A DNA stretch of 64,000 bases from Planctomycetota bacterium (GTDB lineage: Bacteria > Planctomycetota > Phycisphaerae > Phycisphaerales > UBA5793): NCBI GenBank assembly GCA_013112555.1, contig JABFGK010000002.1, positions 310,001 to 374,000 of the forward strand, read 5' to 3'. This document shows, one piece after another, positions 54,859-63,225 of the stretch; position 1 is the first letter of the stretch; every line of letters begins with the position of its first letter. Below the pieces are notes generated by a model. The model saw nothing but the letters and a program-made list of their open reading frames with translations, was not told the origin of the DNA and made no database searches. A program made the position numbers and the translations under genes.

Positions 54859-56250
54859 ATGTCTGACTGGCACGATGCTGAAGAACACGTCGAACGAGCG
54901 CACGAGTTCTATGAACTCGGCCGATGGGAAGAGGCCGAGGCGGAGCTGCGCAAAGCACTGTCTATGGATCCGAATCAGGCAGACTGGCAGTTCAATCTGG
55001 GCCTGACTCTGGAAGCGACCGGGCGTCTCGAAGAGGCTGTCGGTGCCTTTCGACGGGCAGCCGATTTGTCCGACGACAACCCGCAGCCGCTCGTGAGCCT
55101 CGGCGTGAACCTGAATCGACTCTCGCGGCCGGATCAGGCACTCGAAGCATTGCGACGTGCCCAGGATATGGAACAGGACTTCGAGCCGGCCTATTGCCCG
55201 CAGATCGTGGCCTTGACGATGCAGGGCAAGCACGACGAAGCCGAGCAGGTGTTCTACATGGCTCGCCTCATCAAGGACGAGTGCCCGGTCTGCTATGCGA
55301 ATCTCGGGGAGAGCCTGCTGCAAAGACGCTTGTATGAACGGGCAGCGTGGTGCTTCAAGGAGGCCGCTCGACTCGATCCGCGAATGCGCCGAGTGCATGC
55401 CAGGCTCGGGACGGTCCACGCACTCCAGGGGCAATACGAACAGGCCTATCGGCTCTACCTGCGTGACCTGCGCGAGGACCCCGGCAACATCGACACGCTG
55501 CTTGATCTCGGCGAGCTGTTCGTCGTCATGCGTCGGTTGCCCGAAGCGGCTGAGAAGTTCCGGCGCATCCTCGAACTCGAACCGACGAACACCGATGCGC
55601 ACTTTCGGCTTGGCCAACTGGCCATCGAGGCCCACCGGTTTGATGTCGCCCGCGTCGAGTTTGAACTCGTCTACAAACTTGACCCGGATTACCCGGGAAT
55701 TGCCCGCCAGATGGCCCAGGTGATGGTGCATACGGGGCAACTCGACGATGCCCGCCGCCACTTGTCGCTCGTCGTTGAGCAGATTGCCGGCCCCGATGAC
55801 CGAGAGGCTGAGGATGATCTACTCGGTCTGGGAAACCTCCTGGTTGCTGCCGGCATGAAACGAGAAGCGTGCGAAGTGCTCTCGCTGCTGGTGGAGCAGG
55901 AACCGACCCATGTCGAGGGATGGCATCGACTCGGCACGATCCAGTTGATGCGGAAGAACTATCAGCCGGGCATCGAATGTGCCCGCCGTGCCGTGAGGCT
56001 CGAGGCAAAGCACCTCAAGGCCCTGCACAACCTCGTGCTGGCGTATCTGGAGACCGGCCGCCCGTTGAGTGCCCGGGTCATGCTGAATCGGGCTGAACGA
56101 GTCGAGCCGAATGATCCGATGATTCGTCGTCTGGCCGTTCGGGTGCAGGCTGCCCAGGTCCGCCGCTCCATGCGTCACCTCGGGCACAGCCTGAAGATGC
56201 TGATTCGTGCCCGGGCCCGCCGCCTGCGCCGCCGCACGAAGCATTCCTGA
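54859..56250 (+). CDS. Tetratricopeptide repeat protein
   Basis: A 463-residue cytoplasmic protein made of about 11-12 TPR units, for example AHEFYELGRWEEAEAELRKA with LSMDPNQAD, LGLTLEATGRLEEAVGAFRR, LGTVHALQGQYEQAYRLYLR, LGQLAIEAHRFDVARVEFEL and LGTIQLMRKNYQPGIECARR. TPR arrays are protein-interaction scaffolds. The last 40 residues are strongly basic (RARARRLRRRTKHS), which could bind nucleic acid or the membrane. No signal peptide is visible. ATG 54859 is the natural start. The neighbours do not reveal a partner. Confidence 0.9.
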   Translation: MSDWHDAEEHVERAHEFYELGRWEEAEAELRKALSMDPNQADWQFNLGLTLEATGRLEEAVGAFRRAADLSDDNPQPLVSLGVNLNRLSRPDQALEALRRAQDMEQDFEPAYCPQIVALTMQGKHDEAEQVFYMARLIKDECPVCYANLGESLLQRRLYERAAWCFKEAARLDPRMRRVHARLGTVHALQGQYEQAYRLYLRDLREDPGNIDTLLDLGELFVVMRRLPEAAEKFRRILELEPTNTDAHFRLGQLAIEAHRFDVARVEFELVYKLDPDYPGIARQMAQVMVHTGQLDDARRHLSLVVEQIAGPDDREAEDDLLGLGNLLVAAGMKREACEVLSLLVEQEPTHVEGWHRLGTIQLMRKNYQPGIECARRAVRLEAKHLKALHNLVLAYLETGRPLSARVMLNRAERVEPNDPMIRRLAVRVQAAQVRRSMRHLGHSLKMLIRARARRLRRRTKHS

Positions 56251-56283
56251 TTCCGAACCGCTGTGTGGCCCCCCTCCTCCAAA

Positions 56284-56961
56284 CTACGGCCCGCCGCCGT
56301 CGGCTGTCCCCATCTCTTCGATGAAGGCGTTTGCCTCACGAATCGACTGCTCCATTTCACTGACGAGCGTTTCGATGTCCGTCTCCAGTTTGGCGAAGTT
56401 GCTTTCGAGCGAGGCAATGGCCCGGGCATTGAGGTTGTGCTTGAGAAACAGGACCTGATCGTTGAATGCAGCAAGCACCGGCTCCATCTTCGCTTCGGCC
56501 CGTTTCATGGCCGTCAGCATTTCGTTGTACCGCATCCGGGTCTCACTGAGCTGCCGTTCGCTGGCCCGACGCATGTCCTGATTCGCGTACTCCTCGAGTT
56601 CGCCGGCCCACTCGGCAAACAAGGCATCGGCCACGCGCTCCACATCACGGATACGTTTGCGCACGTCCTCGGCCTGTTTCTCGCTCGCATCCGCTTCGTC
56701 CTTGAGCCGTTCGTACATCGCTTCCAGTTCCCCGCCGTCGGCCCCGGTCAGGGCAAGGAACTCGGCCAACGCCGACTCAAACTGCTCCTTCGCCTCGGTC
56801 TGCTCATCCCGGGCATCCTGCACCCGATCGACAAGTTGTTCGCGCTTCGCCTGGCCGAAAAACTCCTTGACCGCGATCCCGGTCGAGGCACAGCCAAGCG
56901 AGTTGAACGTGAACAGAAGCCCGAGCAGAAGCAACGTGAGATGCCGGTAAAGCGAAGTCAT
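56284..56961 (-). CDS. DUF2959 family lipoprotein
   Basis: A 225-residue protein beginning with a lipoprotein signal (LLLLGLLFTFNSLGCAS, lipobox Cys near residue 24) and continuing as a long alpha-helical coiled coil with the DUF2959 core KREQLVDRVQDARDEQTEAK and EQFESALAEFLALTG, then KMEPVLAAFNDQVLFLKHNL. DUF2959 members are periplasmic or outer-membrane-anchored coiled coils of unknown function. It is convergent with the TPR gene, 33 bases apart. It should be processed by the LspA encoded at 11636-12364. Confidence 0.9.
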   Translation of the reverse strand: MTSLYRHLTLLLLGLLFTFNSLGCASTGIAVKEFFGQAKREQLVDRVQDARDEQTEAKEQFESALAEFLALTGADGGELEAMYERLKDEADASEKQAEDVRKRIRDVERVADALFAEWAGELEEYANQDMRRASERQLSETRMRYNEMLTAMKRAEAKMEPVLAAFNDQVLFLKHNLNARAIASLESNFAKLETDIETLVSEMEQSIREANAFIEEMGTADGGGP

Positions 56962-57121
56962 GGCTGTCTCCTAGTGATGAATTCCACGCGACATAGTAGG
57001 TGATTGCGAGCACCCGTACACCTGCAGCGCTGACTCGGGGGGCTGCCGGTGCTTTCGGCCCGGCTCACCGCTTATGATGTCATCGGTCCCACATCGTTAC
57101 TTCGTACACAAGGAGTCGGTG

Positions 57122-58600
57122 ATGCAGACTCGTACACTGCTGATCGCCCTGATGGGCTTGTTCCTGTCGTTTCCGGCCGTCGCGCACCAATCTGCACCCG
57201 ATCAGGACACCCCGCCGAACTTCGTCCTGATCTTCATTGATGACATGGGCTACGCCGATCCCGGGTGTTTCGGTGCCGCGATTCCGGACACCCCGACGAT
57301 CGACGATCTGGCCAAGCGCGGCCTGCGGTTCACAAGTTTCTATGCCGTGCAGGCAGTCTGCAGTGCCTCCCGAGCCGGCCTGATGACGGGCTGCTATGCG
57401 AATCGCGTCAGCGTGTTCGGGGCGCTGATGCCCTGGTCGAAGAACGGCCTGCACCCGGACGAAATGACCATTGCCGAAGTCCTCAAGCAACGCGGCTATG
57501 CCACCGCAGCCGTCGGCAAGTGGCACCTGGGGCACCACAAGCAGTTCCTGCCGCTGCAGCAGGGCTTTGATGAGTATCTCGGCCTGCCGTATTCAAACGA
57601 CATGTGGCCGGTCGACTTCGACGGCACGCCACTGACTGAAGAAAACCCCCGCGGGAAAGCGTGGAAACTGAAGTACCCGCAACTGCCTTTGATCGACGGC
57701 GATGAAACGGTGGATCGCATCCTCGACCTGAAAGGTCAGGACACATTGACGACCCGGTACACCGAACGGGCCGTTTCGTTCATCGAGAACAACTGTGATC
57801 GGCCGTTCTTCCTGTATCTGGCTCACTCGATGGTGCACGTGCCGCTGGGTGTATCAGACACGTTTCGGGGCACGAGCGAGAACGGCCTGTTCGGCGATGT
57901 CCTGCGCGAGTTGGACTGGTCGGTGAGCGAGGTCGTCAAGACGCTCCGTGCCTGCGGGGTGGAGGACAACACGCTGATCATGTTCATCAGTGATAACGGT
58001 CCCTGGATGAACTTCGGGAACCATGCAGGATCAGCCGGCCCGCTGCGGGAAGGCAAGGGGTGCATGTGGGAAGGCGGCGCGCGGGTGCCGTGTATTGCCT
58101 ATTGGCCCGGCCGAATCGAACCCGGCAGAGAATACACGCACATGGCGACGACGATGGACGTGCTGCCCACGATTGCCAGTCTGGCCGATGTGCCGTTGCC
58201 GGAGCGGAAGATTGACGGGACCAGCCTCGTCCCGGTTCTGTTTGCTGCTGACACCGATGATGTGCCGACGGTTCGCCGGCAGTTCTTCTATTACTACGGC
58301 CGGAAACTGTGCGCGGTGAGAGAGGGCAAGTGGAAACTGGTCTTGCCCCACGAGTACCGGTCCTACGAAGGGGTCGAGCCGGGGATGGACGGCTTTCCCG
58401 GGCCATACTCCAGAGGCACGGTGACTGAGCCGGAGTTGTATGATCTCGAAGCCGATGTCGGCGAGCAGAACAATGTGGCAGCCGATCATCCGGACCTGGT
58501 AGATCACCTGCTGGAACTGGCCGGCATGGCCCGCGCATCTCTGGGGGATCAGGGGGTGGCCGGGAGTGAGCAACGACCGGCCGGGAGAGCGGAAGAGTGA
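57122..58600 (+). CDS. Secreted type I sulfatase
   Basis: A 492-residue exported sulfatase. The signal peptide is LLIALMGLFLSFPAVAHQ. The metal-binding N-terminus is FVLIFIDDMGYAD; the formylglycine motif is VCSASRAGLMTG (Cys is modified; the usual form is CxPSR, here CSASR). TAAVGKWHLGHH, FFLYLAHSMVHVPL and FISDNGPW supply the other active-site residues. Planctomycetota use many such enzymes on marine sulfated polysaccharides; the substrate here is unknown. ATG 57122 has AAGGAG six bases upstream; an earlier in-frame ATG is not supported. A formylglycine-generating enzyme gene is not in the window. Confidence 0.94.
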   Translation: MQTRTLLIALMGLFLSFPAVAHQSAPDQDTPPNFVLIFIDDMGYADPGCFGAAIPDTPTIDDLAKRGLRFTSFYAVQAVCSASRAGLMTGCYANRVSVFGALMPWSKNGLHPDEMTIAEVLKQRGYATAAVGKWHLGHHKQFLPLQQGFDEYLGLPYSNDMWPVDFDGTPLTEENPRGKAWKLKYPQLPLIDGDETVDRILDLKGQDTLTTRYTERAVSFIENNCDRPFFLYLAHSMVHVPLGVSDTFRGTSENGLFGDVLRELDWSVSEVVKTLRACGVEDNTLIMFISDNGPWMNFGNHAGSAGPLREGKGCMWEGGARVPCIAYWPGRIEPGREYTHMATTMDVLPTIASLADVPLPERKIDGTSLVPVLFAADTDDVPTVRRQFFYYYGRKLCAVREGKWKLVLPHEYRSYEGVEPGMDGFPGPYSRGTVTEPELYDLEADVGEQNNVAADHPDLVDHLLELAGMARASLGDQGVAGSEQRPAGRAEE

Positions 58601-58601
58601 G

Positions 58602-58710
58602 TTAGCCCCCGGCTCTCCGGGGGGGCGAAGCGGCACGGAGTGTCGCTCTATTCCGATGTGATTCCTGCATGGCACTTGGTGCCATACGCCCCGGCAGAGC
58701 CGGGGGCTAA
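58602..58710. repeat. REPIN-like element bounded by a 15-base inverted repeat
   Basis: TTAGCCCCCGGCTCT at 58602-58616 is the exact reverse complement of the 3' end (58696-58710). Between them are two small hairpins: GCGGCAC-GGA-GTGTCGC (with a G:T pair) and ATGGCAC-TTG-GTGCCAT (58668-58684). The element sits just after the sulfatase stop and before the convergent EF-G2 gene. Confidence 0.75.
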
Positions 58711-58745
58711 ACGTGTTGGTCCGCACACTGTCTGAAGGATCCGGA

Positions 58746-60821
58746 CTACTCGTCATCCTTCGGCTTGTACTTGGCGACGATCTCGGCCATCACGTTGGCC
58801 GGCGTCTGCTCGTGATGGCTGAACTCCATCGTGTACGAACCGGAGCCCTGCGTCATTGCCTTCAACGCCGACGCGTAAGACATCACTTCACCAAGCGGGG
58901 CCACCGCGGTGATCACGGCTTGCCCGCCGGGAAGCATGTCCGACCCCTGGACCCGGCCGCGACGACCCGACAGGTCGCCCGTTACATCGCCCATGTAGTC
59001 CTGGGGGACCGAAATTTCGAGTGAGACGAACGGCTCCAACAAAATCGGCTTCGCCTTCGCGACGGCATCGATAAACGCCTTCTTCCCGGCAGCCACAAAC
59101 GCGACTTCCTTCGAGTCCACCGGGTGGTGCTTGCCGTCATACACGCTGACGCGCACGCCCTGCAGCGGGTAGCCGGCGACGCAGCCGTCCGACAGCACCA
59201 TCCGAACACCCTTCTCGATCGCCGGCATGTACTGCTTCGGCACCGAGCCGCCGAACGTGTCATCCACAAATTCGAAGCCGGTCTCGTGCTCCACCGGCAA
59301 CGGCTCGACGCGCAGGTACACCTCGCCGAACTGCCCGGCCCCGCCGGTCTGCTTCTTGTGGCGATGGTGTCCCTCGGCCTTGGTCGTGATCGTCTCGCGA
59401 TAGGCGATCGTCGGCTGGGCCGTTTCCACCTCGAGATTAAACTGGTTCCTGAGTCGCTCGATGACGATTCGCAGATGCAACTCACCGATGCCGCGCATCA
59501 CCATTTCGTTGGTCGTCTGATCACGTTCCACGACGAACGTGGGATCCTGCTCGCAGATGCGGGTCATGGCCTGGCCGATCTTGCCTTCCTCGCCCCGCTT
59601 GGCCGGGGAGACGGCCAGCCCGTACATCGGTTTCGGCTGCGGCACCGGGCGAACGGTGATCGACTCGAAGGGCGTGTCGCCGTGAATCACACCGTTGTAG
59701 TGCAACTCGTCGATTTTGGCCACTGCCACGATATCGCCGGCGACGGCCTTGTGAATCTCAACGTGTTCCTTGCCCTGCAACTGGAAGATATGGGCGAGCC
59801 GTACCGGCTTGCGCTCATCGTCAATGTGAACCGAGGTACCGGTTTCCAACGTGCCCTGATGAATCCGGAATGCACTGAGTTTGCCGACAAAGGGGTCGGC
59901 GGCGACACGAAAGACATGGGCCACCAGCGCCGATTCATCACTCGGGTCGGGGGTCCACGGCGTGGCCTCGCCATCCTCGGTCTCTTTGGTGGTCACGAGG
60001 AACCGCTCAGCGGCAAAGTCCGTCGGGCTGGGGAAGTGTTCGGTGATCGCTGACAGCAGTGCCGCAATGCCGACGTTTTCGCGCCCACTGGTAAACAGAA
60101 TCGGGATCAGATGCCCTTCGGTCAGAGCCCGGGTAAACGTCTTGGTCAGTTGTTCGCTGCTGACTTCGCCGGTCTCAAGATATTGCTCCATCAACGCATC
60201 ATCCACCTCGACGATCTGGTCGACGAGTGCGGAGTGAACGTCAGCAGGCGAACTGAACAGGGAATCGCCGTCGGCCGAAGTGAAACAGTCAATGACCGAG
60301 GTGCAATCGCTTGAGGGAACATTGATCGGCAGACACTGGTTGCCGAACGTTTCGCGGATGGCACTGATGAGTTCTTCGACCTTCTCGCCGGCCCCGGCAC
60401 AGCCATCGATCTTGTTGATGACGATAGCACTTGGCTGGCGCTCCTCGGTGATGAGTTTCATCATCCGGCGGGTCACGTTTTCGATCCCTTTTTGGGCATC
60501 GACGACGACGAGCACCGTTTCGACGGCCGGGACAATCCCGAACGCCTGGCCGATGAAGTCCGGGTAGCCCGGGGTGTCGATCAGGTTGATGCGCTTGCCG
60601 TCCACATCAGCATGCACAATCGCAGACGTGAGGCTGTGCTGATGATTGTGCTCCTCGGTCTCAAAGTCACAGACCGTGTTCCCTTCCTCAATGCTGCCCA
60701 TCCGGCCGATGACTTTCGTCTGTTCGAGGATGCGCTCCACGAGTGTGGTTTTGCCGCACCCGGCATGGCCCACAACTGCACAGTTTCGAAGATCCGCTGT
60801 CGTATAGGTACTGGACATCAT
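58746..60821 (-). CDS. Elongation factor G-like GTPase (EF-G2)
   Basis: A 691-residue translational GTPase of the EF-G type. It has Walker A GHAGCGKTTLVE, DTPGYPDFIGQA (G3), NKIDG (G4), and the EF-G domain II-V order ending in GDVTGDLSGRRGRVQGSDM, GEVMSYASALKAMTQGSGSY. The switch I region is EEHNHQHSLTSA instead of the canonical RGITI, which is the mark of the EF-G2/EF-G-like branch rather than the main fusA. The role of this paralogue in translation is uncertain. ATG 60821 (or ATG 60818) has AAGGG upstream. It is convergent with the sulfatase across a REPIN-like repeat. Confidence 0.93.
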   Translation of the reverse strand: MMSSTYTTADLRNCAVVGHAGCGKTTLVERILEQTKVIGRMGSIEEGNTVCDFETEEHNHQHSLTSAIVHADVDGKRINLIDTPGYPDFIGQAFGIVPAVETVLVVVDAQKGIENVTRRMMKLITEERQPSAIVINKIDGCAGAGEKVEELISAIRETFGNQCLPINVPSSDCTSVIDCFTSADGDSLFSSPADVHSALVDQIVEVDDALMEQYLETGEVSSEQLTKTFTRALTEGHLIPILFTSGRENVGIAALLSAITEHFPSPTDFAAERFLVTTKETEDGEATPWTPDPSDESALVAHVFRVAADPFVGKLSAFRIHQGTLETGTSVHIDDERKPVRLAHIFQLQGKEHVEIHKAVAGDIVAVAKIDELHYNGVIHGDTPFESITVRPVPQPKPMYGLAVSPAKRGEEGKIGQAMTRICEQDPTFVVERDQTTNEMVMRGIGELHLRIVIERLRNQFNLEVETAQPTIAYRETITTKAEGHHRHKKQTGGAGQFGEVYLRVEPLPVEHETGFEFVDDTFGGSVPKQYMPAIEKGVRMVLSDGCVAGYPLQGVRVSVYDGKHHPVDSKEVAFVAAGKKAFIDAVAKAKPILLEPFVSLEISVPQDYMGDVTGDLSGRRGRVQGSDMLPGGQAVITAVAPLGEVMSYASALKAMTQGSGSYTMEFSHHEQTPANVMAEIVAKYKPKDDE

Positions 60822-61645
60822 CTAGACCCTTTTTCCCATTTCCATCCGTTCCGGGGTTGATCATCGCCGACTGGCAGGCATCGCCGTACTCGGGCCGAAT
60901 CGTTTCCGCCCGGGGCACAGTCGAATCACCATACCGGAACGACAAAGCGGCTGTTCTGTCGGCGGCTGCTGACCTGACTGGGCATCAGTAAAGCACTGTC
61001 AGCCTGGTTGCCCAATACCGAGCCGACCTCGGGTGGGCCGACCGGAATCCGGTCGACCTCGATGAGGGAACCCGCATTGGGCTGACATGGTAAGCGGGCA
61101 GGTCGCGACGGGGTAGCCACCCCTGCAACTTCCTTATTGATGGCGAAAACAGGCTTCATCATGCGGCCTCAGGCTGCCCGGCTGTGACGAGACGACATGA
61201 CGGCCGGGCCGATGGTGCCGGCGCAGCGAGACCATCTTCCGAGCCATAGCACGATGCACAGTCAAACCGGGGGCCGATCGGGGCATCTGGACAGGTCACA
61301 TGTCATCCCGGCCAGTGCAAAGAGTAAGTGGTCGATTTCAAAAAAATCACTTATGCAAATACTTGGCAAATGAGGGATTATGCGCTTTCGCCCACAATTG
61401 TCCTGATACTGCCTTGTTTTTCAGTTCACAGCAGGCCTGCTATGTGATACACTAGTTGTTGTTCTGGTATTCTCCAGGCTTGAGATGGCATCCGCTCGTG
61501 GTGGGTCCTTCGATGATGTTTCTGGAGGGGTTGGGAGCATGTGAGGCAGTTGGCGGGCCGGGCGTCATCCGGGCTAAAGGTATGTCTCGGCTGATCGTAC
61601 GGGCATTCAATGCCCGCTATCAGCGTTGCGAGGGTGAGTAGAAAG
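60822..61645. other. Large non-coding spacer
   Basis: The 824 bases upstream of both EF-G2 (minus) and the third prepilin-like gene (plus) contain a perfect 8-base-pair hairpin CGACCGGA-A-TCCGGTCG (61039-61055) and an AT-rich patch (61337-61385). No known RNA, no coding frame with family similarity, and no clear promoter pair were found; I looked for RNase P, SRP and tmRNA signatures without success. Confidence 0.4.
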
Positions 61646-62344
61646 ATGCAAGTGGGTCAAGAGCAGTCCCGTGCGCTTCCCGACCCGGCAGATGCCGGGT
61701 CTGAGGGCACGTCCGGTCAACGAAGGGCTTTCAGCCTTATCGAGCTCGTTGTCTGTATCGGTGTGCTGTTTATTCTGACAGGCATCATGCTCCCGGCACT
61801 GCACAGTGCTGTGCGGCATGGCGGCAAGATGAAGTGTGCCAACAACCTGAGCCAGCTCGGCCAGGCGCTGAGCCAGTATGCAGGTGAGAATTCCGATATC
61901 CTGCCTGAGTGTGGCTATTTCCCGTTTCGGAGCATGAAGCCCCACCTGCCACTTGCCCAGATACTGGCACCGTATCTCTCAGGCGAGCCCAGGTCCGAAG
62001 TCACTACGCTGTGGGTCTGCCCCAACGACATTGTGGTCGCCAGAGCCGAGAAGCCGGATCGCAGTAGTTACGTCTATCCCCCGGGCCGAAGAACCAATCG
62101 GAATGTTCGCCTCTCGATGTCTCATCTGCAGCTTTCGTTCCCGTTGCTTGGGGACCGCGAGCCGTTCCACTCGCCGGATTATGATCCGAAGGCATCGAGC
62201 GGGCCGTATATGCCCAAAGTACGTCGAGAGCGCACCGATTGGTCGGACAGTTTCGACTTCCCCGATGGGCACAACCGGTATCGAGTTGACAAGGGTGTCA
62301 GCTCGGCTTCCTCAAGCCAGCCGGCCGACGCGGATCGAAACTGA
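61646..62344 (+). CDS. Prepilin-like protein, short form
   Basis: A 232-residue protein with a prepilin leader RRAFSLIELVVCIGVLFIL and GIMLPALHSAVRHGGKMKC. The cleavage-site residue before FSLIE is Ala instead of Gly, an uncommon variant. The soluble part has YLSGEPRSEVTTLWVCPND, resembling planctomycete pseudopilin-like proteins, but no H-X9-DG motif is seen. ATG 61646 is preferred over ATG 61610 because a GA-rich stretch lies upstream. It is a third isolated copy of this leader type in the window. Its function is unknown. Confidence 0.78.
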   Translation: MQVGQEQSRALPDPADAGSEGTSGQRRAFSLIELVVCIGVLFILTGIMLPALHSAVRHGGKMKCANNLSQLGQALSQYAGENSDILPECGYFPFRSMKPHLPLAQILAPYLSGEPRSEVTTLWVCPNDIVVARAEKPDRSSYVYPPGRRTNRNVRLSMSHLQLSFPLLGDREPFHSPDYDPKASSGPYMPKVRRERTDWSDSFDFPDGHNRYRVDKGVSSASSSQPADADRN

Positions 62345-62421
62345 CCCGTCACGTCCCAGCCCATTTTCATCCCACATTTCTTCTCAAGCATGACGCAGCA
62401 CGGCTGAGCGTTCTGCGCGCC

Positions 62422-63225
62422 TCAGTCCTGCCGGATCGCCTGCACGTTCTGCCTGAGATGGTCGATGTTGATCGTCCCGACGATGATGCTCGATACTGCC
62501 GGCTGTGACAGAATCGGCCGCAACGCACGCCCCGGATCCAGGGATTCACCCGGCCGCTGAGATGATGATGGTCCATCGACGAGTCGGCCGCTGCCAAGCG
62601 CCTTCTTGACAAGCACCCCGGCCCCAGCCTCCGTGCATGCATCAAGAACCGGCTGCTGGGACGCGTTGTCCACACTGTACTCGACCATCAACACATCACA
62701 CCCGGCGTTGACTGCGGCCAGACCGCCTGCGACCGTTTTCGTTGACATGCCGACCAGTCTGACCATACCGCTGCGCTTCAGTTCCTGCAGTGCCTCCAGC
62801 GCCCCGGATGATTCGACAATCGCACAATCAGAACCGTCGGAATGTATCAGTATGGCATCGAGGTACTCGGTTCGAAGGCGCTGCAGACTCCGTTTGACGC
62901 TGGCGTGCATCTGCTGCGGGCTGAAGTCATACGTGGAGCACCCGTCGCTGTAGCATTCGCCGGCCTTCGAGACAATGACCCAGTCCTCACGCGCACCGGG
63001 TATCAGCGTGCCGAGTCGCGCTTCACTCGTCCCGTATGCCGGTGATGTATCAACCAGGTTGATGCCGAGTTCGCGGGCTTCGTTCAGGAGAGCAACGATT
63101 GCCGAGTCATCAGGCAGCGCAAATGCGTGCGGGTACTTGACGTTCGTGTTTCGGCCGAACTTGACGGTCCCCAGCCCGATGGCCGAAACGCGAATGTCAC
63201 TCGATCCTATGGGGCGCTGATCCAT
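62422..63225 (-). CDS. Aldo/keto reductase family protein
   Basis: A 267-residue NADPH-dependent oxidoreductase of the aldo/keto reductase (TIM-barrel) family. The catalytic tetrad is present: Asp and Tyr in LVDTSPAYGTSEARLG, Lys in VIVSKAGE, His in AILIHSDG. The C-terminal part has VLVKKALGSG and VSSIIVGTINIDHLRQNV for the cofactor. The substrate is unknown. Its start overlaps the end of the upstream FAD oxidoreductase gene by 19 bases, so the two are probably an operon, and both may act on the same small molecule. Confidence 0.92.
   Translation of the reverse strand: MDQRPIGSSDIRVSAIGLGTVKFGRNTNVKYPHAFALPDDSAIVALLNEARELGINLVDTSPAYGTSEARLGTLIPGAREDWVIVSKAGECYSDGCSTYDFSPQQMHASVKRSLQRLRTEYLDAILIHSDGSDCAIVESSGALEALQELKRSGMVRLVGMSTKTVAGGLAAVNAGCDVLMVEYSVDNASQQPVLDACTEAGAGVLVKKALGSGRLVDGPSSSQRPGESLDPGRALRPILSQPAVSSIIVGTINIDHLRQNVQAIRQD

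Noticed and set aside
54299..55006. Open frame overlapping the HEAT-like gene start and the TPR gene start
   Set aside because: It crosses both real genes out of frame and the intergenic region, and its translation lacks any domain.
61456..61641. Short frame MLFWYSPGLRWH... before the third prepilin-like gene
   Set aside because: No ribosome site, unknown peptide, and it overlaps the upstream control region of the next gene.
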